DNA of 64,000 nt, from positions 186,001 through 250,000 of the forward strand of contig CAWBKF010000018.1 of NCBI GenBank assembly GCA_963789275.1. Direction: 5' to 3'. The position numbers were made by a program, and so were the translations under genes. Numbering within the stretch: position 1 is the first letter of the stretch; each line of letters starts with the position of its first letter. Below the pieces are notes generated by a model. It searched no databases. It had not been told where the DNA came from and saw only the letters and a list, made by a program, of their open reading frames with translations. This DNA is from DAHUYF01 sp963789275. Its GTDB lineage: Bacteria > Pseudomonadota > Alphaproteobacteria > ATCC43930 > CGMCC-115725. Shown here in pieces: positions 11,156 to 20,039 of this stretch.

Positions 11156-11524
11156 ATGGCCGTGGTGATGGTGATCGACGACGATACGGCGTTGCGGCGC
11201 CTCATCGTGCGCGCGCTCGGCAATGACGGCCATGAAGTGATCGAGGCGGAGAACGGCGCCGATGCGCTGGCGCTGCTGGAGCGGCACCAGCCGGCGCTCA
11301 TCATCACCGACATCCTGATGCCCAAGACCGAAGGCATCGAGACCATCAACAAGGTCAAGGAGCGCTTTCCCGGCATCAAGATCATCGCCATGTCCGGCGG
11401 CGGCATGTCGCGCAACCTGATGTTCCTCGACATCGCCCGCGCCATCGGCGCCGAGGAGACCCTGGCGAAGCCGTTCCGTCCGGCGAAGCTGGTGGAAGTG
11501 GTCAAGCGGCTGCTCGGCCCATGA
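11156..11524 (+). CDS. Single-domain response regulator (CheY-like receiver)
   Basis: A 122-aa receiver with the acidic pair D8-D9, phospho-acceptor Asp52 in I-I-T-D-I-L-M-P, and the lysine in L-A-K-P-F-R-P. There is no output domain. The ATG at 11156 is preceded by GGTGAGGAGG, a strong ribosome-binding site that rules out the longer frame. Placement 10 bases after the hybrid kinase suggests that it receives phosphate from that kinase, either as a diffusible relay or a sink. This pairing is an inference from position. Confidence 0.9.
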   Translation: MAVVMVIDDDTALRRLIVRALGNDGHEVIEAENGADALALLERHQPALIITDILMPKTEGIETINKVKERFPGIKIIAMSGGGMSRNLMFLDIARAIGAEETLAKPFRPAKLVEVVKRLLGP

Positions 11525-11558
11525 GCGCCGCCGCACCCGGCCGAGGGAGCCGTGCAGC

Positions 11559-11897
11559 ATGATCGCCGTGGTCCTGGCGCTGGCCGGCGCCACGCTCATC
11601 GCCGCCGCCGATGACGCTCCGGACAAGGAACGGGCCGCGGGCGTGGCGGAGCAGCGCCTGGAGCAGGCGGGAGAGGCGCTGGGCGCGGCCTGGATGTGTC
11701 CGCAGATCGACCGCGCGCGCCTCCACGCGGTGATGCACAAGGTCGAGGCGATGATCGATCACGGTGTCGACGACAATCGGCAATACTACGCCGCGCACAA
11801 CATCCTCGACAAAGGCATCGACAAGGGCAAGCACGAGAGCGATTGCCGCCGCGCCGAGGCCGCGCTGGGGGATCTCGAGAAAGAGCTCGCGCAATAG
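11559..11897 (+). CDS. Small exported protein of unknown function
   Basis: 112 aa. The first 17 residues form a hydrophobic signal-like segment ending A-A-A-D-D. The mature part is charged and helical, with exactly two cysteines (Cys47 and Cys96) that could form one disulfide in the periplasm. A GGGAG lies upstream of the ATG. It sits 34 bases after the response regulator and may be co-transcribed with it. I do not recognise the family. Confidence 0.6.
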   Translation: MIAVVLALAGATLIAAADDAPDKERAAGVAEQRLEQAGEALGAAWMCPQIDRARLHAVMHKVEAMIDHGVDDNRQYYAAHNILDKGIDKGKHESDCRRAEAALGDLEKELAQ

Positions 11898-11913
11898 GGC
11901 CGGCGGCCGCGGC

Positions 11914-13968
11914 TCAGGCCGCCTTGACGCCGCTGAGGAAGCTGTCGACCTCGCCGTTGAGCGTGTCGGCCTGCTGCGACAGCGCGCCGGCGGCGGCCAG
12001 CACATGCGCCGCCGCCGCGCCGGTCTTGGTCGCGGCCTCGCTGACGCGGACGATGCGTTGCGTCACCTCGTCGGTGCCGCCGGCGGCGCGCTGGATGTTG
12101 CCGGCGATCTCCTGGGTCGCGGCGCCCTGCTGCTCGATGGCCGAGGAGATGGCGAGCGCGATGGTGTTGGCCTCGGTGATGAGCCGCGCCACGTCCGAGA
12201 TCGCCGTCACCGCGTCGCGCGTCGCCGCCTGGATATGCGCCACTTGCGCGCTGATCTCCTCGGTGGCCTTGGCGGTCTGGCCGGCAAGCCCCTTGACCTC
12301 TGATGCCACCACGGCGAAGCCCTTGCCGGCCTCGCCGGCGCGCGCCGCCTCGATCGTGGCGTTGAGCGCCAGCAGATTGGTCTGGCTGGCGACATCGGCG
12401 ATGAGGCCGACCACCTCGCCGATCTTGCGCGCGCCTTCGGCGAGATCGCGCACGACGCGATCGGTGCTCTCGGCGCGCGACGCGGCCTCGCCGGAAATCT
12501 CGGTCGAGCGCGTCACCTGCTTGCTGATCTCGGCGATGGACGCGGTGAGCTCCTCCGCCGCGCTGGCCACCGTCTGCACATTGCCGCTCGCCTGCTGGGC
12601 CGCGGTGATCACCGCGCCGGCGCCCTGGTCGCTCTCGCGGGCATGGTGCGCGAGGTCGTTGGCGGTGGTCGAGAGATCGGTGGAAGAGGCGGTGAGCGTG
12701 CCGATGACCTCGCCGATGCGCGCCTCGAAATCATGAGTGAGCGCGCGCAGCCGCTCGACGCGTGCTTCCTTGGCCTGCTGCTCCACCGCCTGCTCGCGGG
12801 TCAGGCGCTCGGCGGTGGCAAGCCCGTCGCGGAAGATCAGCAGCGCGCGTGCCATGGCGCCGACCTCGTCGCTGCGCTCGGCGTGCGGCACCCCCGCCTC
12901 GAGCTCCTGGTGCGAGATCCGCGTCATCGCCTCGGTGAGGCCGGAAAGCATGCGGCGGATGGCGCGCGCCACCCAGCGGCTGGCGCCAAAGCTGACGATG
13001 ATCACGACCAGCGCCAAGGCAGCGAAGCCGAGCATGGCGTCGTAAGCCTGGTCGCGCAGCGACACCGCCCCGGCGGTGAGCGCCGCCGCGGTCTCCTGGA
13101 TGAAGCGGTCGACCGCCTGGCTCTTCTCCTTGACGCCGGATGCCAGCGCCGGCGCTATGGCGGCGTCGACCGGCTTGCCGGCGATGACGGCGACGAGGCC
13201 GGGCAGCGTTGCCGCCATGCTCTTGAAGGCCGGCGCTTCGGCGATGGCGCGCCAGCGCTCGGCGGTTTCGCCGGCGGCCAGCAGCGCCAGCTCGCTGCCG
13301 AAATATTCCTGCTGCAGCCAGCCGCGCATCAGCCATTCGAGGTCGGGCAGCGAGAGACTGCCGCTTTTTGCCGCCTGGATCGCGAGACGACCGCCGCCGA
13401 TCAGCCCCTCGCGCACCCAGAGCGCATCATGCAGCGCCAGTCCCAGCCGCATGATCTCCGGATTGGCGCTGTCGCCGGCAACGCGACCGACGACCGCCGT
13501 GGCGCGCAGCGAGATCGGCGCCAGCGCGGCGCGCGGCGTATCGTCAGCGGCGGGCAGATGCGTGGCGAGACGCTGGCGGTACTCTTTCAACGCCTGCCAG
13601 CGCTGGTCGATGAAGCGGATATCCTCGAGCACCGCGGGAGAGGCGCCGTCGAGCCCGGCGGCGGCCTCGTCAAGCGCGGCCAGCGTTGCATCGGTGGCCT
13701 GTTGCTGGGTGTCGAGCTCGGGGGGCCGCCCGGCATCGTAATTGGCCGTATAGCCGTTGGTTGCGCCCGCCTCGCGCGGGATCTGCGAGGCGATGAGGGC
13801 CGCTGCCGAGGCGACCCGCGCCAGGCGCGCGGCGCGGTCGGCCTCGCCATACCGGGTGGCGCTCTGATAGGCCAGCAACAGCGCCAGCGCAATCAGCGGC
13901 AGGCCGGCGGCGGCGCTGACCAGGAGCAGCAGGCGCGACAGCGTGAGGCGGGTCGCGGAAGTCGGCAT
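11914..13968 (-). CDS. Methyl-accepting chemotaxis protein
   Basis: 684 aa. A transmembrane helix at residues 12-32, a long periplasmic sensor region, a second helix at about 305-328, HAMP at about 330-385, and a cytoplasmic signalling domain. The hairpin tip is visible as I-A-D-V-A-S-Q-T-N-L-L-A-L-N-A-T-I-E-A-A-R-A-G-E with G-K-G-F-A-V-V-A-S-E-V. No recognisable ligand domain name can be given for the periplasmic part, which resembles the all-helical type. Family role: modulates CheA activity. No che genes are in the window, so it is an orphan receptor. It converges on the small exported gene. Confidence 0.92.
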   Translation of the reverse strand: MPTSATRLTLSRLLLLVSAAAGLPLIALALLLAYQSATRYGEADRAARLARVASAAALIASQIPREAGATNGYTANYDAGRPPELDTQQQATDATLAALDEAAAGLDGASPAVLEDIRFIDQRWQALKEYRQRLATHLPAADDTPRAALAPISLRATAVVGRVAGDSANPEIMRLGLALHDALWVREGLIGGGRLAIQAAKSGSLSLPDLEWLMRGWLQQEYFGSELALLAAGETAERWRAIAEAPAFKSMAATLPGLVAVIAGKPVDAAIAPALASGVKEKSQAVDRFIQETAAALTAGAVSLRDQAYDAMLGFAALALVVIIVSFGASRWVARAIRRMLSGLTEAMTRISHQELEAGVPHAERSDEVGAMARALLIFRDGLATAERLTREQAVEQQAKEARVERLRALTHDFEARIGEVIGTLTASSTDLSTTANDLAHHARESDQGAGAVITAAQQASGNVQTVASAAEELTASIAEISKQVTRSTEISGEAASRAESTDRVVRDLAEGARKIGEVVGLIADVASQTNLLALNATIEAARAGEAGKGFAVVASEVKGLAGQTAKATEEISAQVAHIQAATRDAVTAISDVARLITEANTIALAISSAIEQQGAATQEIAGNIQRAAGGTDEVTQRIVRVSEAATKTGAAAAHVLAAAGALSQQADTLNGEVDSFLSGVKAA

Positions 13969-14084
13969 CGGTTTGGCCTCAACCCAGTTTGGGCGAAAGC
14001 TTCTCCGATCGCGCTTGAGGAAGCGTTAACTGCCGATGCGGGCGGCGCGTTCTGCACCCTTTGCTGGTGCCGAGAAGCGCCCGC

Positions 14085-14273
14085 TCAGGGCGAGGGGGCC
14101 ACCACCGAGAGCACAAGCACCGCGATGACGCTGGCGACCGCCAGACTGCTGATGCAGCAGGTCGCGATGCGTTCCAGGAGGGGCTCGACGTCGAGCGGCC
14201 GGCTCCGGCGTGATCGGATCGTCACGACGAAACCTAGTGTTGCGGCGATCTTCCCAAGCCATCGGTTGGTCAC
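14085..14273 (-). CDS. Possible small membrane protein
   Basis: A 62-codon GTG-start frame in the 476-base gap between the chemoreceptor and the lactonase. Its last 25 residues are strongly hydrophobic (C-C-I-S-S-L-A-V-A-S-V-I-A-V-L-V-L-S-V-V-A), giving a tail-anchored look after a basic N-terminal half. No ribosome-binding site stands out, and the rest of the gap shows nothing else. Confidence 0.3.
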   Translation of the reverse strand: MTNRWLGKIAATLGFVVTIRSRRSRPLDVEPLLERIATCCISSLAVASVIAVLVLSVVAPSP

Positions 14274-14444
14274 GTTGCGTCTCCAATCACCCGAACAAGG
14301 CCACGGGCGGGCACTATTCCGGCAACCGCTCTCGCCCGTGAGAGGGTATGCGGCCAGGATCGGGATCATCCCCCGGAGCCCAAAGCCGCCAGCGCTCGCG
14401 ATCCGGATGTCGGTGCGCCGACCGGTCTGGCGATCCGGCAACGC

Positions 14445-15317
14445 TCAGCCCTTGAAGCGCGCTTCCGGCAGGCCCGTCACGCCGACATCGAGGGCGAAGA
14501 TGCTGCCTGCTTGCGGCTGCCGGGCGCGCGCCTCGGCGTCGAGCCCGATCGAGGCCGAGGTCACATAGATGATGTCGAGACCGGCACCGCCGAACATCGG
14601 GCAGGTCGGTTGTTGCACGGGCAGCATGATCGTGCGCGCGAGCCGGCCGTCGGGCGCGTAGCGGGCGAGCCGCCAGCCGCCCCACAGCGCGATCCACACG
14701 AAGCCCTCGCTGTCCACCGTGGCGCCGTCGGGGACGCCGTCGGCGTCGGGGATCCGGACGAACACGCGGCGGTTGGCGATATCGCCGCTCGCCGGATCGA
14801 AATCCCAGGCCCAGACCGTGCGCTGCCAGCTGTCGGCGTAATACATGATGCGGCTGTCGGGGCTCCAGCACAGCGCGTTGGAGCAGATGATGCCATCGAT
14901 CATCTTGTGGCAGGCGAGGCCAGGCTGAAGCCGGAACAACCCGCCGGTCGGCCGCGTCTCGCCGTCATCCATGGTGCCCGCCCAAAAGCGTCCCTGCCGG
15001 TCGGTCTTGCCGTCGTTGAAGCGGTTGTGCTCGGGCTCGCCTTCGGGTAGCGCCGCCGCTACCGACCGCCCCGCGGCGAGATCATAGAAATGGAAGCCGG
15101 ATTTCAGCGCGATGACGAGGCCGCCGCTCTCGCGCGGCGCCAGCGAGCCCACATCCTCATGCGTCGGCCAGCATTCGTCGCGGCCGCTCTCCGGTGCGAA
15201 GCGGTGGATCAGGCGGCGCTTGATATCCACCCAGTAGAGGCGCTGCTCCGCGACATCCCAGAACGGCCCCTCGCCGAGCAGCGCGCGGCAATCGAGCACA
15301 CAGGCCATATCCGCCAT
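14445..15317 (-). CDS. SMP-30/gluconolactonase family sugar lactonase
   Basis: 290 aa, the usual length of the family. Metal-site motifs are visible: G-E-G-P-F-W-D near the start, N-R-F-N-D-G-K-T-D at about 97, S-N-A-L-C-W-S-P-D, and D-G-A-T-V-D-S-E-G-F-V-W near 195. The family is a six-bladed beta-propeller that hydrolyses aldono-lactones with a divalent metal. It is the last gene of the leftward ABC transporter run, 24 bases after a permease, so it most likely opens a lactone formed from the imported sugar. Substrate is inferred only from this context. Confidence 0.88.
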   Translation of the reverse strand: MADMACVLDCRALLGEGPFWDVAEQRLYWVDIKRRLIHRFAPESGRDECWPTHEDVGSLAPRESGGLVIALKSGFHFYDLAAGRSVAAALPEGEPEHNRFNDGKTDRQGRFWAGTMDDGETRPTGGLFRLQPGLACHKMIDGIICSNALCWSPDSRIMYYADSWQRTVWAWDFDPASGDIANRRVFVRIPDADGVPDGATVDSEGFVWIALWGGWRLARYAPDGRLARTIMLPVQQPTCPMFGGAGLDIIYVTSASIGLDAEARARQPQAGSIFALDVGVTGLPEARFKG

Positions 15318-15341
15318 GATGCGTCCTCCCTCTCGCAGCGT

Positions 15342-16334
15342 TCAGCGTTCCCGCTCCTCGCGACCATAAAGCAGCAGCAGGACGAGGATGACGATGCCAT
15401 AGATGATGCTGCGGCCGTATTCCGGCATATCCATGGCGAGGAGCACGCTGACCAGCGCCGTGAGGCTCGCCGCGCCCGCCGCCGCGCCGAGATAGCTGCC
15501 GCGCCCGCCGAGGATGTAGACGCCGCCGATGACCACGGCGGCGATCGACTGGAAAAGATAAGGTGTCCCCATGCCCAGCGAGGCCTGGCCGCCGAAGCCG
15601 ACGAGCAGGATTCCAGCGAGCGCCGAGAACAGGCCGCTCAGCGCATAGAGCATCACCGTGGTGAAGCGCACGCTGATGCCGGCGAGATAGCTCGCCCGGG
15701 CGTTGTTCCCTATGGCATAGGCGTGGCGTCCAAAGCGAGTGCGGCCGAGCACGAAAGACACGACGATGATGACCGCGAGCCAGAGAAAGAGTTCCGCGGG
15801 CGCGCCGAGGATCTGCTGATGCACCGCCTGTTGCACGATCTCGGGCGCGTAAGAGGCGCAAGCCTGGCAGGTGAGGCCGCCGCTGAGCCCCAGGGTCAGG
15901 CCTTCCATGATGCCGTTCATGGCCAGCGTGATCACCACGGCCGGCACCTCGAGAAAAGCGACGCCGATGCCGTTGACGATGCCGACCCCTGCGCCCATCC
16001 CCAGCGTGAGCAGCAGCGCGTAGAGCGCTCGGTCATTCTGCCCGAGCGAGCTGGTGACCAGGAGGATGGCGGCGCCATTGAGGATCCAGGGTACCGAGAG
16101 ATCGATGCCGCCGATCAGCACGACGAAGGTCTGTCCCGCCGCCACCAGGCCGACGAAGGAGGCAACCGTCAGCACCGCCTCGATGCTGTCGAGGCCGGCA
16201 AAGCCGGGATGAACGATCTCGCCCAGGACGAAGAGCAGGACCGCTGCGGCGAGCGCGTAGAGCGTGCGCCGGCGATCTCGGCCGAGATGAAAGCGCCCGA
16301 GGCGCGCGATCCCTGATTGCGGTCGCGCCGTCAT
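15342..16334 (-). CDS. Sugar ABC transporter permease (RbsC/AraH type), second subunit
   Basis: 330 aa with eight to ten hydrophobic segments and the branched permease family signature around G-G-I-D-L-S-V-P-W-I-L-N-G, then G-V-Y-I-L-G-G-R-G-S-Y-L-G-A. Its start overlaps the stop of the preceding permease by four bases, so the two are probably made together and form a heterodimeric channel in the inner membrane. It belongs to the carbohydrate uptake type 2 group with the ATPase and binding protein upstream. Confidence 0.9.
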   Translation of the reverse strand: MTARPQSGIARLGRFHLGRDRRRTLYALAAAVLLFVLGEIVHPGFAGLDSIEAVLTVASFVGLVAAGQTFVVLIGGIDLSVPWILNGAAILLVTSSLGQNDRALYALLLTLGMGAGVGIVNGIGVAFLEVPAVVITLAMNGIMEGLTLGLSGGLTCQACASYAPEIVQQAVHQQILGAPAELFLWLAVIIVVSFVLGRTRFGRHAYAIGNNARASYLAGISVRFTTVMLYALSGLFSALAGILLVGFGGQASLGMGTPYLFQSIAAVVIGGVYILGGRGSYLGAAAGAASLTALVSVLLAMDMPEYGRSIIYGIVILVLLLLYGREERER

Positions 16335-17326
16335 CGCCGCCGCCTCAGCACACGGCCGACGACGCCACCGACCACCACCGCGATGATCAGGAACAGCCCC
16401 TCGTAGAAGGACTGGTAGAGGGGGTCGATCTCAGAGAAGAACAGGATGTTCACGATCATCGTGGTGACGAAGCCGCCGGCCATCGCGCCGATAGCGCTGC
16501 CGCGTCCGCCGAACAGATTGACGCCGCCGAGCACGACAGCGACGATCGAGCTCAAGGTGAAGCCGTTGCCCGAGGTGGCGTCCCCCGCGGTCGCGGTCGC
16601 CGCCAGGAACAGGCCGGCCGCCGCGGCAAAGAGGCCGCTGAGGGTATAGGCGATGACCTTGCTGCGCACGACGTTGATGCCATTGGCGCGCGCCGCCGCT
16701 TCGTCATTGCCGATGGCGACGATGGCGACGCCGATCGCGCTGCGGCGGAAGGCCAGCCACAGCACGGCGCAGAGCGCCAGGTAGAGCAGCGCCCAAGGCG
16801 CGTCGGTACTGACGAGGAGCGCGGTATAGGCCGGCGGGATGGCGCCGCCGGGCTGCGGCAGGATGCGGATCGCCAACCCTTGGAAGATCGACAGCGTGGC
16901 CAGCGTCACGACGATCGGCTGCAGGCGGCCGACGCCCACCAGCAGGCCGTTGAGCAGACCCAGGGCGGCGCCCACGAGCAGCACCACAACCGTCCATCCC
17001 AGCATGCTTGCGGGATCATCCTGGATGTGGACGGCGGCCAGCGCGTTGGTGAGGTCGATGATGCCGCCGACCGACAAGTCGAGGCCCCGGGTAAGCACCA
17101 CGATCGTCTGGCCGATCGCCGCCATGGCGAGCGGCATGGTGTTGTTGACGGTCGAGGTCAGCTCGAAATTGCCGGGAAAGCTGTGCTGCTGCAGCCAGAA
17201 GAACAGGCAGTAGAGCAGCACCGCTGTCGCCAGCACCGCAAATACTAGCAGCAGGCCGATATTCTGGCCGACGAGATGGGAGGCAAGGCTGCGGCGCCGG
17301 CGCAGCGCGGCGAGCTCAAGCGACAA
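16331..17326 (-). CDS. Sugar ABC transporter permease (RbsC/AraH type), first subunit
   Basis: 331 aa, the normal size for the family when started at the TTG at 17326, which overlaps the end of the ATPase gene and follows a GAGAG. A much longer open frame upstream is a shadow of the ATPase gene. Motifs include T-R-G-L-D-L-S-V-G-G-I-I-D-L-T-N and G-G-V-N-L-F-G-G-R-G-S-A-I-G-A-M. The protein spans the inner membrane and pairs with the downstream permease. The TTG start is an inference from family length and the ribosome-binding site. Confidence 0.85.
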   Translation of the reverse strand: MSLELAALRRRRSLASHLVGQNIGLLLVFAVLATAVLLYCLFFWLQQHSFPGNFELTSTVNNTMPLAMAAIGQTIVVLTRGLDLSVGGIIDLTNALAAVHIQDDPASMLGWTVVVLLVGAALGLLNGLLVGVGRLQPIVVTLATLSIFQGLAIRILPQPGGAIPPAYTALLVSTDAPWALLYLALCAVLWLAFRRSAIGVAIVAIGNDEAAARANGINVVRSKVIAYTLSGLFAAAAGLFLAATATAGDATSGNGFTLSSIVAVVLGGVNLFGGRGSAIGAMAGGFVTTMIVNILFFSEIDPLYQSFYEGLFLIIAVVVGGVVGRVLRRRR

Positions 17327-18848
17327 GGGGCTCTCGCACCGCCGCCGCCACGATCGCTTCCGCCGACAGCGCCGGCCCCGCCAGGCTCGCAGCGATCGCG
17401 CCCTCGCGCATGACCAGCACGCGGTGGCAGAGATGGGCGAGCTCCTCGGCGTCGCTCGAATAGAACAGGATGGCCCGGGCCTCGCCGGCGAGCCGGACCA
17501 TGAGCTGATAGATTTCGTGCTTGGTGGCGATGTCGACACCGCGCGTGACGTCATAGAGCAGCAGGATGCGCGATTGTGCCAGAAGCCAGCGACCGACCAG
17601 CACCTTCTGCTGATTGCCGCCGCTCAGCCCACCCGCCGGGTGCAGCAGGCTCGGTGCCTTGATCTGGAGCGCTTCGGCGATCTGCCGCGTCATCTCCGTT
17701 TCGCGCCCGGTGCGGATGACGCCGAAACGGGAGATGCGCTCCAGGATCGCCAGGGTGAGATTGTCGCGCACCGGCATCGGCAGGAGCAGTCCCTCGGTCT
17801 TGCGGTCCTCCGGCACCAGCGCGATACCGAGCCCGGCTTGGATGGCGTCGCGCGGGCCGCGCAGGCGCACCGCCTCGCCGCCGACCCGGATCGTGCCGCG
17901 GCTGGCGCGCTCGGCGCCGAACAAGGTCAGGAACAGCTCGCGGTGGCCATGGCCGGTGAGACCGCCGATGCCGAGGATCTCGCCCTGGTGAAGCGTGAGG
18001 CCGATCTCGTTGATGCCGGGGCCGGCAAGACCCTCCACCTCGAGCATCGGCGTCTTGGCGATGAGCGGGGGAAGCGGCGGAAACAGCGTGTCGAGGCGCT
18101 GTCCGGTCATCAGCGTCACCGCCTCGCTCTCGGCGATCTCGCGGTACGTCCCGACATCGACGCCGTTGCGGAAGATGGTGATGCGGTCGGCGATATCGGC
18201 GATCTCGTTCCAGCGATGCGAGGTGAAGACGATGCATTTTCCCCGCGCCCGGAGATCGCGGATGAGACCGAAAAGCCAGGCCACTTCGTGCTCGCCCAGT
18301 GACGAGGTCGGTTCGTCGAGAAACAGGGTGTCGGGATCCCTGATCACGACCCGGGCGATCTCGAGGATCTGGCGCGCCGCCAGCGAGATGTCCTCGACCA
18401 GCGCGTCGGGATCGATATGGCGGATGCCGAGCCGGGCGAGTGCCGCATCGGCCTCCTGCGACAGGCGGCGCCGGCGGATCAGGCCGAGGGCGCCGCGCGG
18501 CTCGTGGCGCAGCAGCAGGTTCTCGGCGACCGTCATCCAGGGCAGCAGCGTGAGCTCCTGGAACACCGTCCACGCGCCCCGCAGATGCGCCTGGTCGGGT
18601 CCATGGAGGTCGACCGCCTCGCCGGCGAGCCGCACCGAGCCGGAATCGGGACGGATGCGGCCGCCGAGGATCTTGATGAGGGTACTCTTGCCGGCGCCGT
18701 TTTCACCGACGAGCGCGTGCACCTCGCCGGCCATGGCGGCGAAGGAGGCGCCGTCCAGGGCCCGTACGCCGCCGAAGCTCTTGACCAGCGCGATCGCCTC
18801 GGCCGCCGGTGGGAGAGCCCCGCCGGCGGCCGGTTCGTCCTGCGTCAT
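17316..18848 (-). CDS. Sugar ABC transporter ATP-binding protein (RbsA/MglA type)
   Basis: 510 aa with two ABC domains. The first has Walker A G-E-N-G-A-G-K-S-T-L and Walker B T-L-F-L-D-E-P-T-S-S. The second has no Walker A lysine (G-L-T-G-H-G-H-R-E), a good signature L-S-G-G-N-Q-Q-K-V, and an altered Walker B, L-L-L-Y-D-V-T-R-G-V-D, in place of D-E-P-T. So probably only one composite site hydrolyses ATP, as known for this class. It overlaps the binding-protein gene by four bases and the permease by eleven, a tightly coupled operon. Confidence 0.93.
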   Translation of the reverse strand: MTQDEPAAGGALPPAAEAIALVKSFGGVRALDGASFAAMAGEVHALVGENGAGKSTLIKILGGRIRPDSGSVRLAGEAVDLHGPDQAHLRGAWTVFQELTLLPWMTVAENLLLRHEPRGALGLIRRRRLSQEADAALARLGIRHIDPDALVEDISLAARQILEIARVVIRDPDTLFLDEPTSSLGEHEVAWLFGLIRDLRARGKCIVFTSHRWNEIADIADRITIFRNGVDVGTYREIAESEAVTLMTGQRLDTLFPPLPPLIAKTPMLEVEGLAGPGINEIGLTLHQGEILGIGGLTGHGHRELFLTLFGAERASRGTIRVGGEAVRLRGPRDAIQAGLGIALVPEDRKTEGLLLPMPVRDNLTLAILERISRFGVIRTGRETEMTRQIAEALQIKAPSLLHPAGGLSGGNQQKVLVGRWLLAQSRILLLYDVTRGVDIATKHEIYQLMVRLAGEARAILFYSSDAEELAHLCHRVLVMREGAIAASLAGPALSAEAIVAAAVREPLVA

Positions 18849-19951
18849 GCGCTCGGCAGCGTCACGGCGAGCTGGCCGGGGCAGGCCTTGCCGTCGAGCG
18901 CGGCATCGACGCAGAGCTTCAGCATCGGGTTAGCGCCGCCATCGGTGAAGTCGGTGAAGAAGCTATCGGGCAGCTCGGGGAAGACGGTCTCGCCCCGCTT
19001 CACCGTGTCGTTGGTGACGTAGGGGAAGGGAATGGTGATGTCCTTCTTGGGATAGCTGCCTGCCAGCACGCGGCGCGCGAGCTCGAGCGAGATCACCGAC
19101 AGGAAGGGCGGCTGGCCGATAGAGATGCCGTCGACCTTCTGGTCCATGTAGCCGATCATGAATTTGCGGAAGCCGTTCTCGGCCTCGCCGGCGGTGGGCG
19201 GCAGCGGCGTGCGCTTGGCGTTGATGAAGGCCTTGAGCACGCCATCCGTGCCGCCCTGGCACCAGATGCCGTCGATCTTCGGCAGCGAGGGCAGCAAGGC
19301 GGCGGTGTTGCGCTCGGCGGTCGCCGAATCCCACATGCCGGTATAGCGGTTGACCACCTTGATGCCAGGATATTTGGCCCAGACCGCCTCGGCGCCCTTG
19401 TTGCGGTCGAGATCGACCGAGGTGCCGGCGACGCCGGTCACCATGATGACGTTGCCGGTGCCGTTGATCTTCTTGGCCAGCCACTCCGCCAGGTTGCGGC
19501 CGAACTCGAGCTGATCGGTGTTGACCTTCAGCGCGGTCGGCGCGGTCACGACATTGTCGAAGGAGACGACGAGGATGCCGCGTGCCGTCGCCTGCCCCAG
19601 GATGCCGTTGAGCGCCGTGGGGGAGGCGGCGTTGACCACGATGGCGTCGACCCGCTCGGCGATCAGATTCGAGATCTGCTGCGACTGCTTGCTGACATCG
19701 TTGCCCGAGTTGAACCAGCTGCCGGTCACCTGCGACTTGAACGGCTCCATCTCGAGCGCGGCCTTGAAGACGTTCTCCATCTCGATGCGCCACTTGTTGC
19801 CGATATAGGAGTTCGACAGCGCGATCTTGAACTTCTTTGCCGGCGCATCGGCGGCGCGCGCCAGCCCCGGCGCCAGCCACCTTACGCCGGCCCCGGCCAG
19901 ACCGGCCAATCCGGCGTGAATTACGTTGCGTCGCGTGATATGCCTTGTCAT
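18845..19951 (-). CDS. Sugar ABC transporter substrate-binding protein
   Basis: 368 aa. The N-terminus T-R-R-N-V-I-H-A-G-L-A-G-L-A-G-A is a twin-arginine-like signal ending A-R-A-A-D. The mature part is a periplasmic binding protein of the ribose/autoinducer-2 fold: K-I-A-L-S-N-S-Y-I-G-N-K-W-R, V-D-A-I-V-V-N-A-A-S-P-T-A-L, and G-I-W-C-Q-G-G-T-D-G-V. It captures the substrate for the transporter encoded just downstream. The flanking lactonases suggest an aldose or aldonolactone ligand, which is inference. Confidence 0.9.
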   Translation of the reverse strand: MTRHITRRNVIHAGLAGLAGAGVRWLAPGLARAADAPAKKFKIALSNSYIGNKWRIEMENVFKAALEMEPFKSQVTGSWFNSGNDVSKQSQQISNLIAERVDAIVVNAASPTALNGILGQATARGILVVSFDNVVTAPTALKVNTDQLEFGRNLAEWLAKKINGTGNVIMVTGVAGTSVDLDRNKGAEAVWAKYPGIKVVNRYTGMWDSATAERNTAALLPSLPKIDGIWCQGGTDGVLKAFINAKRTPLPPTAGEAENGFRKFMIGYMDQKVDGISIGQPPFLSVISLELARRVLAGSYPKKDITIPFPYVTNDTVKRGETVFPELPDSFFTDFTDGGANPMLKLCVDAALDGKACPGQLAVTLPSA

Positions 19952-20039
19952 CGGTTTCCTCCTGGAATAGGCGTTGATGCTAGGTCCGCGCTCGCGGCGC
20001 GGTTGGTCGAGCGGACCGGGCGTTCGAACGCCCGTCCCG

